Shown here piece after piece: positions 55,858-64,000 of a stretch of DNA of 64,000 nt. Below the pieces are notes generated by a model that was given only the letters and a program-made list of their open reading frames with translations, made no database searches and was not told where the DNA came from. The translations under genes were made by a program, and so were the position numbers. Origin of the DNA: Candidatus Tisiphia endosymbiont of Nemotelus nigrinus (GTDB lineage Bacteria; Pseudomonadota; Alphaproteobacteria; Rickettsiales; Rickettsiaceae); the NCBI RefSeq assembly GCF_964026475.1, contig NZ_OZ032151.1, forward strand, positions 1,415,615-1,479,614, in the 5' to 3' direction. The number at the start of each line of letters is the position of its first letter. The first letter of the stretch is position 1.

Positions 55858-56862
55858 TGTTTAGTCCCAGGGTGTGGTGGTGTATATTATAAAGAATTAC
55901 CATCAAGAGAGGAATTATGGGACAAATATTACACGGCTGTGCCAAAACGACAGAGGCAATATGTTTCGCAATCCAAAATAGTCAAGAGAGCTTAAAGACT
56001 TTAGCAAGAAAATATTCTATTAATCCTAAAACAGTTGCTAAGTGGAAGAAACGAACTACATTACAAGATACTTGTATGGGTCCCAAAGAACCATCTTCTA
56101 CAGTATTAACTTCTGAAGAAGAAGCTATGTGTATAGCATTTCGTAAACACACTTTATTATCTTTAGATGATTGCTTATATGCTTTACAAGTTAGTATTCC
56201 CAAGCTTACTAGATCTTCTTTACATAGACTTCTTCAACGCCATAATGTTAGTAGGTTACCGGAAGTAAAAGGAAATAACAAAACCAAGAAGAAGTTTAAA
56301 CTTTATCCAATTGGTTATTTCCATATAGATATTGCTGAAGTCAAAACAGAAGAAGGTAAACTCTATCTATTTGTTGCTATTGATCGCACTTCAAAGTTTG
56401 TGTATGTAGAACTTTTACCAAGATGTACCAAGACAGAAACAGCACAATTTCTTCGTAATTTAATTAAAGCTATACCTTATAAAATTCATACTATTTTGAC
56501 AGATAATGGTATTCAATTTACTAACAGAACAGTAGATAAGCACGCTTGGATGCATATTTTTGATCGTATTTGCTATGAATACAATATTGAACACAGGCTA
56601 ACAAAAGTTAATCATCCATGGACTAATGGACAGGTAGAACGTATGAATCGTACTATTAAAGAGGCAACTGTTAAACGTTTTTATTATGACAATCATCAGC
56701 AACTTAAACAACATTTATATGATTTTATCAATGCCTACAATTTCGCAAAAAGACTTAAAGCTCTTAAAGGTTTAACTCCTTATGAATTTATCATAAAAAC
56801 ATGGACATCTGATCCAAATAAATTTATTATTAACCCTAACCACCACACCCTGGGACTAAACA
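55858..56862. mobile_element. IS481-family insertion sequence
   Basis: 1,005 bp. The left end TGTTTAGTCCCAGGGTGTGG (continuing TGG) is the exact inverse of the right end ending at 56862; the inverted repeat is 23 bp. One transposase gene on the plus strand. No clear target duplication. A second copy of the same end and gene lies at 63692-64000 and a solo end at 22580. Confidence 0.88.
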
Positions 56863-56900
56863 CATTTTTTTCAGTCTATTATAAGGTTAGTAAAATGTAA
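55917..56900 (+). CDS. IS481-family transposase
   Basis: 327 aa: N-terminal helix-turn-helix (about 10-45, ICFAIQNSQESLKTLARKYS) and rve/DDE integrase core: Asp in GYFHIDIAEVKTEEGKLYLF, Asp in HTILTDNGIQFTNR and Glu in WTNGQVERMNRTIKEATVKR. The C-terminal AYNFAKRLKALKGLTPYEFI is typical. The reading frame runs through the right inverted repeat and 38 bases beyond it. Apparently intact. Confidence 0.93.
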   Translation: MGQILHGCAKTTEAICFAIQNSQESLKTLARKYSINPKTVAKWKKRTTLQDTCMGPKEPSSTVLTSEEEAMCIAFRKHTLLSLDDCLYALQVSIPKLTRSSLHRLLQRHNVSRLPEVKGNNKTKKKFKLYPIGYFHIDIAEVKTEEGKLYLFVAIDRTSKFVYVELLPRCTKTETAQFLRNLIKAIPYKIHTILTDNGIQFTNRTVDKHAWMHIFDRICYEYNIEHRLTKVNHPWTNGQVERMNRTIKEATVKRFYYDNHQQLKQHLYDFINAYNFAKRLKALKGLTPYEFIIKTWTSDPNKFIINPNHHTLGLNTFFSVYYKVSKM

Positions 56901-56927
56901 GTTTAACACCAACTGCTAGTTGGCGAA

Positions 56928-58163
56928 TTATTTGCTAAAAAACAAATAATTAAAGTAACAAGCTATTCTCTTCAAAAATCCTACTTTGTCAATTGATTCT
57001 TTAGCAAGAATAGCTATTTCTTGAGCATCATTGTCAACAGTTACGCTTACTTTACCAACAATATCACCAGCTTTTAAAGGAGCGGAAAGAGTTGACGGTA
57101 TTGATATTTTTATATCAACTTTTTCTTGGTTAGAACGTGGTACAACCATTGATAACTCTTCTGCTACCACAAGCTGTACTTTATCCTTTACGCCAAGCCA
57201 TACCTGAGCTTCTTCTATTATATCACCTTTAGCATAAAACTTTTTGTGAATGAAATTTTGTTTGATCCAATTTAATAGTATTATAGATTCATCAGCTCGC
57301 TTTTTCATAGAACTAAGACCGTTAACAACCATAATATAGCGACGCCCATCATCTATGCATGATACTACCATACCATAACCTGCATTATCAGTAAAACCTG
57401 TTTTAATGCCATCACACCCAATATCTTTATATAATAAAAGATTACGATTTCCTTGAGTAATAGGCTGACCTTTTTGATCTTTACCAAAAGTAAAATATTT
57501 CTTACTGTAAATATGATAAAATTCCGGGTGGTTTTTAATAAGAGCCCTGCTAAGGGTTGCAAGATCATAGGCGGTACTATAGTGATTATCTGCTGGCCAG
57601 CCACTGGCGTTAACAAAATGAGTATCCTTCATACCTATTTTTTGTGCTTGTAAATTCATAGAATCGACAAAATTTTCTTCCGTTCCGTACAACCCCTCAG
57701 CTGCTACAACACAAGCATCATTTCCTGATTGAACAATAATACCATTCAGAATATCTTCAAGACTCACCATTTCACCCAAAGGCATGAAAGACTTCGATCC
57801 TCCCATGCGCCAAGCTTTCTCACTTACAATAAACTGAGAATCAAAAGACACCTCACCCTTCTGAATTTTCTCTTCGATGATATAAGATGTCATTATTTTA
57901 GTCATCGATGAGGGAATCATACGTTTATAAGCATTCTTTGCCAGTAACACTTTACCTGTAACATAATCTATCACTATTGCTTGCTTTGCTTCAAGTGTTA
58001 TGGCATTAGTATCAGGATGGCGAATAATATTACAATTATCTTCGGTACTAGATGTCACTGTTTTAATATGAGGCTCTGCCTTAACACTAACAATAGATGA
58101 TATTAAGAGACAAATTAAACTTAAGTATAGTGTAAATATCGAAATTCTGTAAATCTTGCTCAT
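56928..58163 (-). CDS. dacF: D-alanyl-D-alanine carboxypeptidase (PBP5/6 family)
   Basis: Trims peptidoglycan side chains. About 411 aa from the ATG at 58163 (MSKIYRISIF; a TTG at 58172 is possible). Signal peptide about 1-30. SxxK motif in MIPSSMTKIMT, SxN in VQSGNDACV, KTG in DGIKTGFTDNAG. A C-terminal PBP5-type beta domain (about 285-375) and an amphipathic tail (RIACYFNYLFF) for membrane attachment are present. The gene's presence fits a Rickettsia with peptidoglycan. Confidence 0.94.
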   Translation of the reverse strand: MSKIYRISIFTLYLSLICLLISSIVSVKAEPHIKTVTSSTEDNCNIIRHPDTNAITLEAKQAIVIDYVTGKVLLAKNAYKRMIPSSMTKIMTSYIIEEKIQKGEVSFDSQFIVSEKAWRMGGSKSFMPLGEMVSLEDILNGIIVQSGNDACVVAAEGLYGTEENFVDSMNLQAQKIGMKDTHFVNASGWPADNHYSTAYDLATLSRALIKNHPEFYHIYSKKYFTFGKDQKGQPITQGNRNLLLYKDIGCDGIKTGFTDNAGYGMVVSCIDDGRRYIMVVNGLSSMKKRADESIILLNWIKQNFIHKKFYAKGDIIEEAQVWLGVKDKVQLVVAEELSMVVPRSNQEKVDIKISIPSTLSAPLKAGDIVGKVSVTVDNDAQEIAILAKESIDKVGFLKRIACYFNYLFFSK

Positions 58164-58203
58164 GTAATGCAATAAACCTTATATTTATATAAACAACACT
58201 ATA

Positions 58204-59340
58204 TTAAAAGTCGTCAACGCTTTTTGAAATGGTACTATATAAGCCATCTTCTCGCTTAATTATATCATACTCTCTTTGGGCTATTGAGTCGATAAAGTGA
58301 ATATTACCTGATATACCAGTATATGAAGCTGTACTATTCAAAGCTGCTAAAAATCTCTCTTCCGTAAATTTAGTATCTATATATTCTGATGTTATCTTTC
58401 CTAGATCATAAGCTACAGCATGCATAAAAGAAAAATGATTAATACCTATATTTTTAGCCTTCTCTATTATATTACTATTCACAATATTCAACGAACCAGT
58501 GAAGACAATATCTACCGGTTCAGAATAATCAATATTTATTCTGTTATCACCTATTATAATTGCTTTTTTATCTAAATTATGCTTATGAATACTATCAAAA
58601 AGCAAATCTAAATTTTTGCCATCATCTGACAGATAAATTACAGGTTTAGTTTCCGTATCCTCCATTTCATTTAAATTGTCAACACTATTTGCGACAGTTA
58701 ACACCGCTTTTTCTATTGCTTCAGGTATATTAGCATAAAATTCACTCCGCACTAAGGTAGAATTTTTCTGAATTAATATATTTTGGATGAGTTGGTTGAT
58801 TGTTTGTGCATGACGGCCCGAAGGTAGAAGTGCAATAAAATTTTTATAATCATTATCTGCAAAGTAATTAATTATTTTTATAAGTTGCTTTGACGGAGCG
58901 TGTCCGAATACAAAAAGTTTCTTGTCTGCCAATACCGGATTATTAGACATGGTAATCATAAAAATATTATGTGTTTTAGCTTTATTGGCAATTAGAGAAG
59001 TAAGGTTTGAATGTAATGGCCCTAGAATAATTCTTGTTTTACGAGCTACTATTCTATCCATCACATCAAGTATCTGCTTTTCATTAGAGCCATCATAAGA
59101 AGTGACATGGACATAAGTTTTCAAACCATCTTCTAGACCCATTTTAATTAATTGGTTATATTGCCTACCTAATGTAGAATTTTCTCCCGTTAGAGGCATT
59201 AAAATAGCCACTTCTAGAGTTTCTGGCACTGCTTCTTTTGGTGTAGGAATAACCTCTTGCTTAGATTGGCAAGAAAATAAAGAAACAAGACATATAAATG
59301 ATAAGATGATCTTTAAAAATTTTTGCTTTATACTGTTCAT
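58204..59340 (-). CDS. penicillin-binding protein activator-like lipoprotein (LpoA N-type / periplasmic-binding fold)
   Basis: 378 aa from the ATG at 59340; a TTG at 59355 would add five residues. Lipoprotein signal: FICLVSLFSCQSKQ with Cys at about 24. The rest is a type 1 periplasmic-binding fold (VAILMPLTGENSTLGRQYNQ, RIILGPLHSNLTSLIANKAK). This matches the alphaproteobacterial penicillin-binding-protein activator family. It lies next to dacF in the same direction and divergent from rsmI, as LpoA and rsmI are adjacent in many Proteobacteria. Confidence 0.85.
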   Translation of the reverse strand: MNSIKQKFLKIILSFICLVSLFSCQSKQEVIPTPKEAVPETLEVAILMPLTGENSTLGRQYNQLIKMGLEDGLKTYVHVTSYDGSNEKQILDVMDRIVARKTRIILGPLHSNLTSLIANKAKTHNIFMITMSNNPVLADKKLFVFGHAPSKQLIKIINYFADNDYKNFIALLPSGRHAQTINQLIQNILIQKNSTLVRSEFYANIPEAIEKAVLTVANSVDNLNEMEDTETKPVIYLSDDGKNLDLLFDSIHKHNLDKKAIIIGDNRINIDYSEPVDIVFTGSLNIVNSNIIEKAKNIGINHFSFMHAVAYDLGKITSEYIDTKFTEERFLAALNSTASYTGISGNIHFIDSIAQREYDIIKREDGLYSTISKSVDDF

Positions 59341-59368
59341 AATACTTATTGGCAATTGGGATTAAATC

Positions 59369-60223
59369 ATGATCTTTAAACCAGGACTATACATTGTTTC
59401 AACACCTATTGGTAATCTAGATGATATAACATTCCGGGCTTTAGAAACACTAAAAAACTCTACAATAATACTGTGTGAGGATACTAGAATATCGAGAAAA
59501 TTACTAGCAAAACATAATATAAAGACCAAATTGCAAATATATAATGATCATAGTGATTCTCAGGAAAGAGAAGTTATCTGTACACTGATTGATAATGGTG
59601 CTGTAGTCAGTCTAATATCTGATGCTGGAACACCATTAATTTCTGATCCTGGTTATAAACTAGTCCGACAATTGAGAAAACTTAATTATCACATAGATGT
59701 TATACCAGGCGTTTCTGCACTAACCACAGCTATAACCATTTCTGGATTACCGTCAGATCGTTTTTTATTTGCTGGATTCTTACCAAAAACCATTGAAGGT
59801 AAAAAGAAGATTTTTACAGAATTGGCTAACATAAAAGCAACTTTGATTTTTTTTGAAACTGCTAGCAGAATAGAACAATCGTTGCATACGGCTCTTGACG
59901 TTCTTGGTAATAGAGAAGTATGTGTAGCACGTGAACTTACCAAATTTCATCAAGAAGTAAAGTCAGGGTTAATGGAAAACGTTATAAATTTTTATAAACA
60001 GAATGTTATTAAGGGAGAGATAGTATTACTAATTTCCAGTACTTCCGAAGGGGTTAATGCAACTACTCTAGCAGACGACCTAAAAAAATTTATACATTCA
60101 TATTTATCTAAAGGATGGAGTGCAAGAAGTATTACAGATATGGCTAATGAGAATTTTGGAAGAAGCTACAGCAAGAAAGAAATATATGCTGTAGTGAATA
60201 AAATCAAGAGCTTGAGTGATTAG
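59369..60223 (+). CDS. rsmI: 16S rRNA (cytidine(1402)-2'-O)-methyltransferase
   Basis: SAM enzyme of the tetrapyrrole-methylase fold, 284 aa. GLYIVSTPIGNLDDITFRAL is the N-terminal signature; EDTRISRKLLAKHNI and SDAGTPLISDPGYKLVR follow. It starts 28 bases from the divergent lipoprotein gene. Its stop TAG (60221-60223) lies in the first bases of a repeat half copy. Confidence 0.95.
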   Translation: MIFKPGLYIVSTPIGNLDDITFRALETLKNSTIILCEDTRISRKLLAKHNIKTKLQIYNDHSDSQEREVICTLIDNGAVVSLISDAGTPLISDPGYKLVRQLRKLNYHIDVIPGVSALTTAITISGLPSDRFLFAGFLPKTIEGKKKIFTELANIKATLIFFETASRIEQSLHTALDVLGNREVCVARELTKFHQEVKSGLMENVINFYKQNVIKGEIVLLISSTSEGVNATTLADDLKKFIHSYLSKGWSARSITDMANENFGRSYSKKEIYAVVNKIKSLSD

Positions 60224-60244
60224 TTATCTCCGATAGTCTCCTAG
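60220..60244. repeat. half copy of the CTAGGAG element
   Basis: The reverse complement starts CTAGGAGACTATCGGAGATA, matching the left end of the element at 36298 closely. It begins at the rsmI stop codon. A partial GTCATTGCGAG end (ATCATTGCGAGGAGGCG, about 60262-60278) follows. Confidence 0.65.
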
Positions 60245-60359
60245 TCCGAGTATCATTAGTCTATCATTGCGAGGAGGCGTAACACAACTGTCGAAAGTTA
60301 GAAAAGGAAGGCGTTTTATAGGTCATCATGGTAGCTTAAAAGTTGCAGAAAAATAACCG

Positions 60360-60446
60360 ACGTCATTGCGAAACCACGTAGTGGTTGTGGCAATCTATAT
60401 TTATTCAATTGCTTTGTCGCTACTAAAGTAGCTCCTCACAATGACG
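60360..60446. repeat. palindromic repeat, GTCATTGCGAG family (copy 9)
   Basis: ACGTCATTGCGAAACCACG at the left and GCTCCTCACAATGACG at the right. The internal arms GGCAATC and CAATTGCTTTGTCGC are diverged. Before it, CTGTCGAAAGTTAGAAAAGG (60288) is shared with 16701-16724. 60224-60601 holds only repeats. Confidence 0.8.
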
Positions 60447-60539
60447 CCGGGCTGTTTTCCTTATAACTTTTAAAGGGGTAAATCAGTTAAAATGCATTCA
60501 AAGAATCACTTCAAGAATGAATTTTCCTTATAACAATGC

Positions 60540-60578
60540 CGATTCGATATGAGAATTATTAATTCTTATATCGAATCG
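60540..60578. terminator. hairpin between convergent rsmI and rpsA
   Basis: An 18-bp stem: CGATTCGATATGAGAATT pairs with AATTCTTATATCGAATCG across a 3-base loop, with one G-T pair. It sits just before the rpsA stop (minus strand). It shares TTCGATATAAG with the rlmE/rppH hairpin at 37893. No T run. Confidence 0.6.
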
Positions 60579-60601
60579 AAGTTAGTTAAATAAAAAATTT
60601 A

Positions 60602-62332
60602 TCATTTTTTACTATCATCAAGGGCTGCTCCAAGTATGTCTCCCAGACTAGCTCCACTATCAGCAGAACCATATTCTTTGATAGCTTTTTCTCTCCTTTC
60701 TATTTCAAGAGCTTTTATTGATAAAGTAATTTTACGCAACGCTTTATCAATGGTGAGGATTTTTGCATCAATTCTGTCATTAGGAGCAAATCTTTCAGTT
60801 TTTTGTTCGGTTTTTTCACTAGAAAGATCAGCTTTCTTGATGAAACCCGATATTTTATTGTCTAAAGCAACTTCTATTCTATCATCTTGAACCGCAGTGA
60901 CTGAGCAAGTAACGACCATATTTTTTTTGTACATGTCAAATTCATCTTGCTGCGTTTCTTCACTTAATTGTTTAATACCTAAGCTTATACGTTCCTTTTC
61001 AATGTCAATGGATAAAACTTTACATTCTATTTGATCATTCTTTTTATATGTTTTTAACAGTTCAATACCATTACCTTCCCAGCTTATATCTGTTTCATGA
61101 ATCATGCCGTCAATATTATCATCAAGTGCTACAAACATACCAAAGTCAGTGATATTGCGTATTGGTGCTTTAATTATACTACCTATTGGATTACGATTGG
61201 CAAACTCAATAAGGGGGTTAGCCTGACACTGTTTAATACTTAGAGATATTCTATGTTTATCAGTATCAACTTCTAAAATTATGAATTGTACTTCTTGACC
61301 AATAGTAAGCATTTTCTTAGGATGTTGATTTAATTTTACCCAACTAATTTCACTTGAATGAACAAGCCCCTCAATGCCATCTTTTAGTTCAATAAATACT
61401 CCATAATCAGCAATATTTGTTACTTTGCCAGTCATTATTGTACCAACCGGGTATTCTTCTTTTATACTTTGCCATGGATTATGGTCAAGTTGCTTCATAC
61501 CAAGTGAAATTCTCTTAGTTTCTTCATTAAATTTTATAACTATAACTTTAACTTTTTGATCTAGCGATAAAACTTCAGAAGGGTGGTTTATTCTGCTCCA
61601 TGAAATATCAGTAACGTGCAATAAACCGTCTACATTACCTGAACTACCTAAAGCAATAAATGCCCCGTAATCAGTGATATTTTTTACTGTACCATCTAAT
61701 ATTATTCCTTCCTTAATTTTCGATAACATTTCATCCCTAGCCTCAGATCTTGATTCCTCAAGAATGGCTCTTCTAGAAACTACAATATTACCAAGTTTTT
61801 TATCCATCTTTAAAATTTGGAATGGTTGCTTGATACCCATTAACGAAGAAATATCTTTTATTGGTCTAACATCTACCTGACTTCCAGGCAAGAAAGCAAC
61901 AACCCCTGATACGTCAACGGTAAATCCACCTTTAACACGTCCAAATATTACCCCATCAACAAACTGCTTTTTAGCACATGCAATTTCTAAATGTCCCCAT
62001 GATTCTTCTCTAATAGCTTTTTCACGACTCAATATAGTTCTGCCGTTGCGACCTTCAACTTTTTCAACATATACATCAACTATATCACCAACTTCTGGTA
62101 AAGATTGACCACTAGCTAAGGCAAATTCTTCTACGGGAACTCTACCTTCATTCTTTAACCCAACATCAACAATGATAATTCCTTTGGCGATGCCTACTAC
62201 TTGACCCTTTACAACAGTACCTTCTTTTATATGGCTAGTACTTATGGTTTCAAGCATTTGTGCAAAATCTTCATGAGATTGAAGGCTAATTTCTGCAAGT
62301 TGGGAAACAAATTTTTTCTTAATTTTTTGCAT
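60602..62332 (-). CDS. rpsA: 30S ribosomal protein S1
   Basis: 576 aa from the ATG at 62332 ([15 protein letters not shown]), with AGAG 8 bases before it; the longer frame to 62380 adds a non-homologous leader. Six S1 (OB-fold) repeats: for example [59 protein letters not shown] and [20 protein letters not shown]. It binds mRNA for initiation. It follows cmk, the classic cmk-rpsA pair. Confidence 0.96.
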   Translation of the reverse strand: MQKIKKKFVSQLAEISLQSHEDFAQMLETISTSHIKEGTVVKGQVVGIAKGIIIVDVGLKNEGRVPVEEFALASGQSLPEVGDIVDVYVEKVEGRNGRTILSREKAIREESWGHLEIACAKKQFVDGVIFGRVKGGFTVDVSGVVAFLPGSQVDVRPIKDISSLMGIKQPFQILKMDKKLGNIVVSRRAILEESRSEARDEMLSKIKEGIILDGTVKNITDYGAFIALGSSGNVDGLLHVTDISWSRINHPSEVLSLDQKVKVIVIKFNEETKRISLGMKQLDHNPWQSIKEEYPVGTIMTGKVTNIADYGVFIELKDGIEGLVHSSEISWVKLNQHPKKMLTIGQEVQFIILEVDTDKHRISLSIKQCQANPLIEFANRNPIGSIIKAPIRNITDFGMFVALDDNIDGMIHETDISWEGNGIELLKTYKKNDQIECKVLSIDIEKERISLGIKQLSEETQQDEFDMYKKNMVVTCSVTAVQDDRIEVALDNKISGFIKKADLSSEKTEQKTERFAPNDRIDAKILTIDKALRKITLSIKALEIERREKAIKEYGSADSGASLGDILGAALDDSKK

Positions 62333-62502
62333 ATTATTCTCTAAACTAGTTGTGCCATCTAGTATAATAAATATAGTCAATTGATTTGAATTTGCTCAAG
62401 CGAGTTGCTTTTATCTCACTAGTAATCAAATCCAACTAAATTAACTATGAATGGTTAATAAATATAGATAAAACAACCTATGGCACATAAAATATGTTGA
62501 TG

Positions 62503-63153
62503 TTACCTAACTGAAATAAACTCCATAATCTTATCAATCACTTTTTCTGGTGATAGATAAGAAGTATCAATTTCTAATGTCCCTGGAGAGACAGTTAACG
62601 GAGCAATATCACGTTCCATGTCCCTTTTATCTCTTGTCTCCAGTTGTTTTAGAACTGCGTCAAAGAGACATTCACCTTCTTTCTTTTGTAGTTCTTTATA
62701 CCTTCTCTTTGCTCTAATAACAATGTTTGCTTTAATAAAAATTTTTAAATCAGCCGAAGGAGCCACTACTGTTCCAATGTCTCTACCTTCCATTATAATT
62801 CTAGGAGTTGTTTTTATTAATTTTACCAAATATACTCCTAGATTATTTCTTACTTCTGGTATAACAGCAACTTGTGAAGCTATATTACCTACAACCTCAC
62901 TATCAAGTTCTGAATTTTGTATATATTCCGTAGATTCAGATAATTCAATTATCCTATTTATATCAGTAAGATCAATTTTTTGGCTTATACAAGAAAGAGC
63001 AAGACTTCTATACACAATGCCTGATTGAAAGTAGGTGAGATTAAGTTTTTGTGCTAACATTCGTCCAATTGTACTTTTACCTGATGCCGCTGGACCATCC
63101 AGTGCCACTACAAAATTATTGCTAATATCAAAAGCGCGAGATTTTAAGGTCAT
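62503..63153 (-). CDS. cmk: cytidylate kinase
   Basis: Phosphorylates CMP/dCMP with ATP. 216 aa. P-loop GPAASGKSTIGRMLA at about 19-33, then TPRIIMEGRDIGTVVAP (substrate loop) and RDKRDMERDIAPL (lid). It lies upstream of rpsA with a gap of about 170 bases on the minus strand. Confidence 0.96.
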   Translation of the reverse strand: MTLKSRAFDISNNFVVALDGPAASGKSTIGRMLAQKLNLTYFQSGIVYRSLALSCISQKIDLTDINRIIELSESTEYIQNSELDSEVVGNIASQVAVIPEVRNNLGVYLVKLIKTTPRIIMEGRDIGTVVAPSADLKIFIKANIVIRAKRRYKELQKKEGECLFDAVLKQLETRDKRDMERDIAPLTVSPGTLEIDTSYLSPEKVIDKIMEFISVR

Positions 63154-63265
63154 TCATTTATAATTTTACGCCAAATTCTAGCTGAATATTTAAAATAATG
63201 CAAATAAAACTTGAAATTGAAGATATTATAGATTAGACATGTTACTACAAAAGTTTGATGTATAT

Positions 63266-63293
63266 TTGAATATTTTATTGCTTTAAGTATAAA
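63266..63293 (+). promoter_or_regulatory. likely promoter of tRNA-Val
   Basis: TTGAAT (63266-63271), 16-base spacer and TATAAA (63288-63293), about 20 bases before the tRNA. A start near 63300 would leave a short leader for RNase P removal. Confidence 0.45.
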
Positions 63294-63313
63294 ATTAAAG
63301 CATAAAAAAATAT

Positions 63314-63390
63314 GGGCGGTTAGCTCAGTTGGTTAGAGCATTACGTTGACATCGTAAAGGTCGGTGGTTCGAGTCCACTACCGCCCACCA
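63314..63390 (+). tRNA. tRNA-Val (GAC anticodon)
   Basis: Acceptor GGGCGGT pairs with ACCGCCC; D arm GCTC...GAGC; anticodon stem TTACG/CGTAA with loop TTGACAT, anticodon GAC; T arm with GGTTCGAGTCC; discriminator A and encoded CCA. 77 bases. Confidence 0.96.
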
Positions 63391-63529
63391 TATTACCTCC
63401 TACCTTTCAGGGGTTTTCTACTTTCCTCTCAAATATCCTTATGCTGCTTATATGCTGCTAATAATTTTAAAAATGGTGTCTTAATTGCTTTGTTGCCTCG
63501 TTTAAACCTGATGTTTAAGTTGAGGTATT

Positions 63530-63691
63530 ATGCACACTATATGCTGCTCTTTTTTTCCTGCCTGTTCTACTACTGGTAGTGATCTTGATAATAATTCCCC
63601 TATCTTTTACCATTTCGTTGGTAATTTTGTGCCACCTGAGTGGCGTGACCTTTCTTCCAATAGTGGTAAAGTTTTAAGTAAAACTGCTAGG
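63530..63691 (+). pseudogene. unrecognised ORF fragment truncated by IS481
   Basis: An open frame contains GNFVPPEWRDLSSNSGKVLS and ends where the second IS481 begins at 63692. The downstream part of the frame reads into the insertion (CLVPGSGG). I cannot assign it to a family. It sits 140 bases after tRNA-Val, a typical site for integrated elements. 63391-63529 has no clear feature. Confidence 0.3.
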
Positions 63692-64000
63692 TGTTTAGTC
63701 CCAGGGAGTGGAGGTTAGGGTTAATAATAAATTTATTTGGATCAGATGTCCATGTTTTTATGATAAATTCATAAGGAGTTAAAGCTTTAAGAGCTTTAAG
63801 TCTTTTTGCGAAATTGTAGGCATTGATAAAATCATATAAATGTTGTTTAAGTTGCTGATGATTGTCATAATAAAAACGTTTAACAGTTGCCTCTTTAATA
63901 GTACGATTCATACGTTCTACCTGTCCATTAGTCCATGGATGATTAACTTTTGTTAGCCTGTGTTCAATATTGTATTCATAGCAAATACGATCAAAAATAT
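63687..64000 (-). CDS. IS481-family transposase, C-terminal part (window-truncated)
   Basis: Reads in frame from 64000 down to a stop at 63687. Contains NHPWTNGQVERMNRTIKEAT and RLKALKALTPYEFI, nearly identical to the transposase at 55917 (KGLTPYEFI there). The stop lies 5 bases outside the inverted repeat. The catalytic Glu is present; the rest is not in view. Confidence 0.88.
   Translation of the reverse strand, partial: IFDRICYEYNIEHRLTKVNHPWTNGQVERMNRTIKEATVKRFYYDNHQQLKQHLYDFINAYNFAKRLKALKALTPYEFIIKTWTSDPNKFIINPNLHSLGLNT
63692..64000. mobile_element. second IS481 copy, cut by the window end
   Basis: The end TGTTTAGTCCCAGGGAGTGG (continuing AGG) matches the IS481 at 55858 with two differences. 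The inside carries the transposase gene in the opposite orientation. The other end lies beyond the window. Confidence 0.85.

Overview
The window is AT-rich, gene-dense and looks like the chromosome of an obligate intracellular alphaproteobacterium of the Rickettsiaceae: a Rickettsia or a close relative such as the torix group or Megaira (the genus call is inference). The evidence is a Tlc-type ATP/ADP translocase, a DUF2610 protein, a methyltransferase resembling the rickettsial OmpB lysine methyltransferases, split nuo genes and many short palindromic repeats between genes.

Layout. 1-4541: glyQ (cut by the window edge), glyS, a Sua5/TsaC-type tRNA modification gene and ftsY, each overlapping the next by 4 bases. 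4606-9352: a Fic protein with a C-terminal MerR-like domain, cca, a two-gene toxin-antitoxin-like cassette with a good operator, a zinc-type binding protein, ccmC and fdxA. 9482-10891 (minus): nuoI-nuoJ-nuoK. 10930-11718: a small graveyard with an Rpn-nuclease remnant, a MITE and a transposase remnant. 11719-13932: parC. 14039-24203 (minus): hemW, ispB, an unknown membrane-anchored protein, tlc, a protein methyltransferase, an outer-membrane barrel, fabF and acpP. 24551-30545: terC (minus), then hflK-hflC-degP and trhO. 30698-31898: an intact IS5-type element beside an older IS remnant. 32022-36209 (minus): a RatA/COQ10-type gene, a 38-residue DUF1674 (SdhAF4) gene, bamA and rseP. 36703-45071: nusB-rlmE, rppH, a PleD-like diguanylate cyclase, efp, a degenerate suhB, an Rpn nuclease, DUF2610, psd and pssA. 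45097-50215: a decayed stretch with emrA broken by one stop codon, a frameshifted nuclease-methylase R-M gene and a group II intron. 50207-55007: rnhB, an unknown gene, hpf, a DUF167 gene and htpG. 55561-64000: tRNA-Thr, IS3 and IS481 elements, dacF, a penicillin-binding-protein-activator-like lipoprotein, rsmI, rpsA, cmk, tRNA-Val and a second IS481 copy running off the edge.

Most genes are housekeeping: translation (glyQS, cca, efp, hpf, rpsA, rlmE, rsmI, trhO), envelope building (bamA, rseP, dacF, psd/pssA, fab genes), protein quality control (hflKC, degP, htpG) and respiration (nuoIJK, ccmC, fdxA). The accessory content lies between them. About a dozen copies of a GTCATTGCGAG...CTCGCAATGAC palindrome occur, several nested inside a second palindrome with TATAGCTAA arms. 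At least four other inverted-repeat families and IS remnants of several families are also present.

The most notable points are these. A group II intron ends inside the last codons of rnhB and supplies its stop codon. The toxin-antitoxin-like cassette has an inverted repeat spanning its predicted start site and ribosome binding site. A Fic-MerR fusion appears to be leaderless. The repeats form a nested palindrome architecture. I see no CRISPR array, prophage or clear conjugative module. All functional calls are by eye from motifs and family knowledge; no database search was run.
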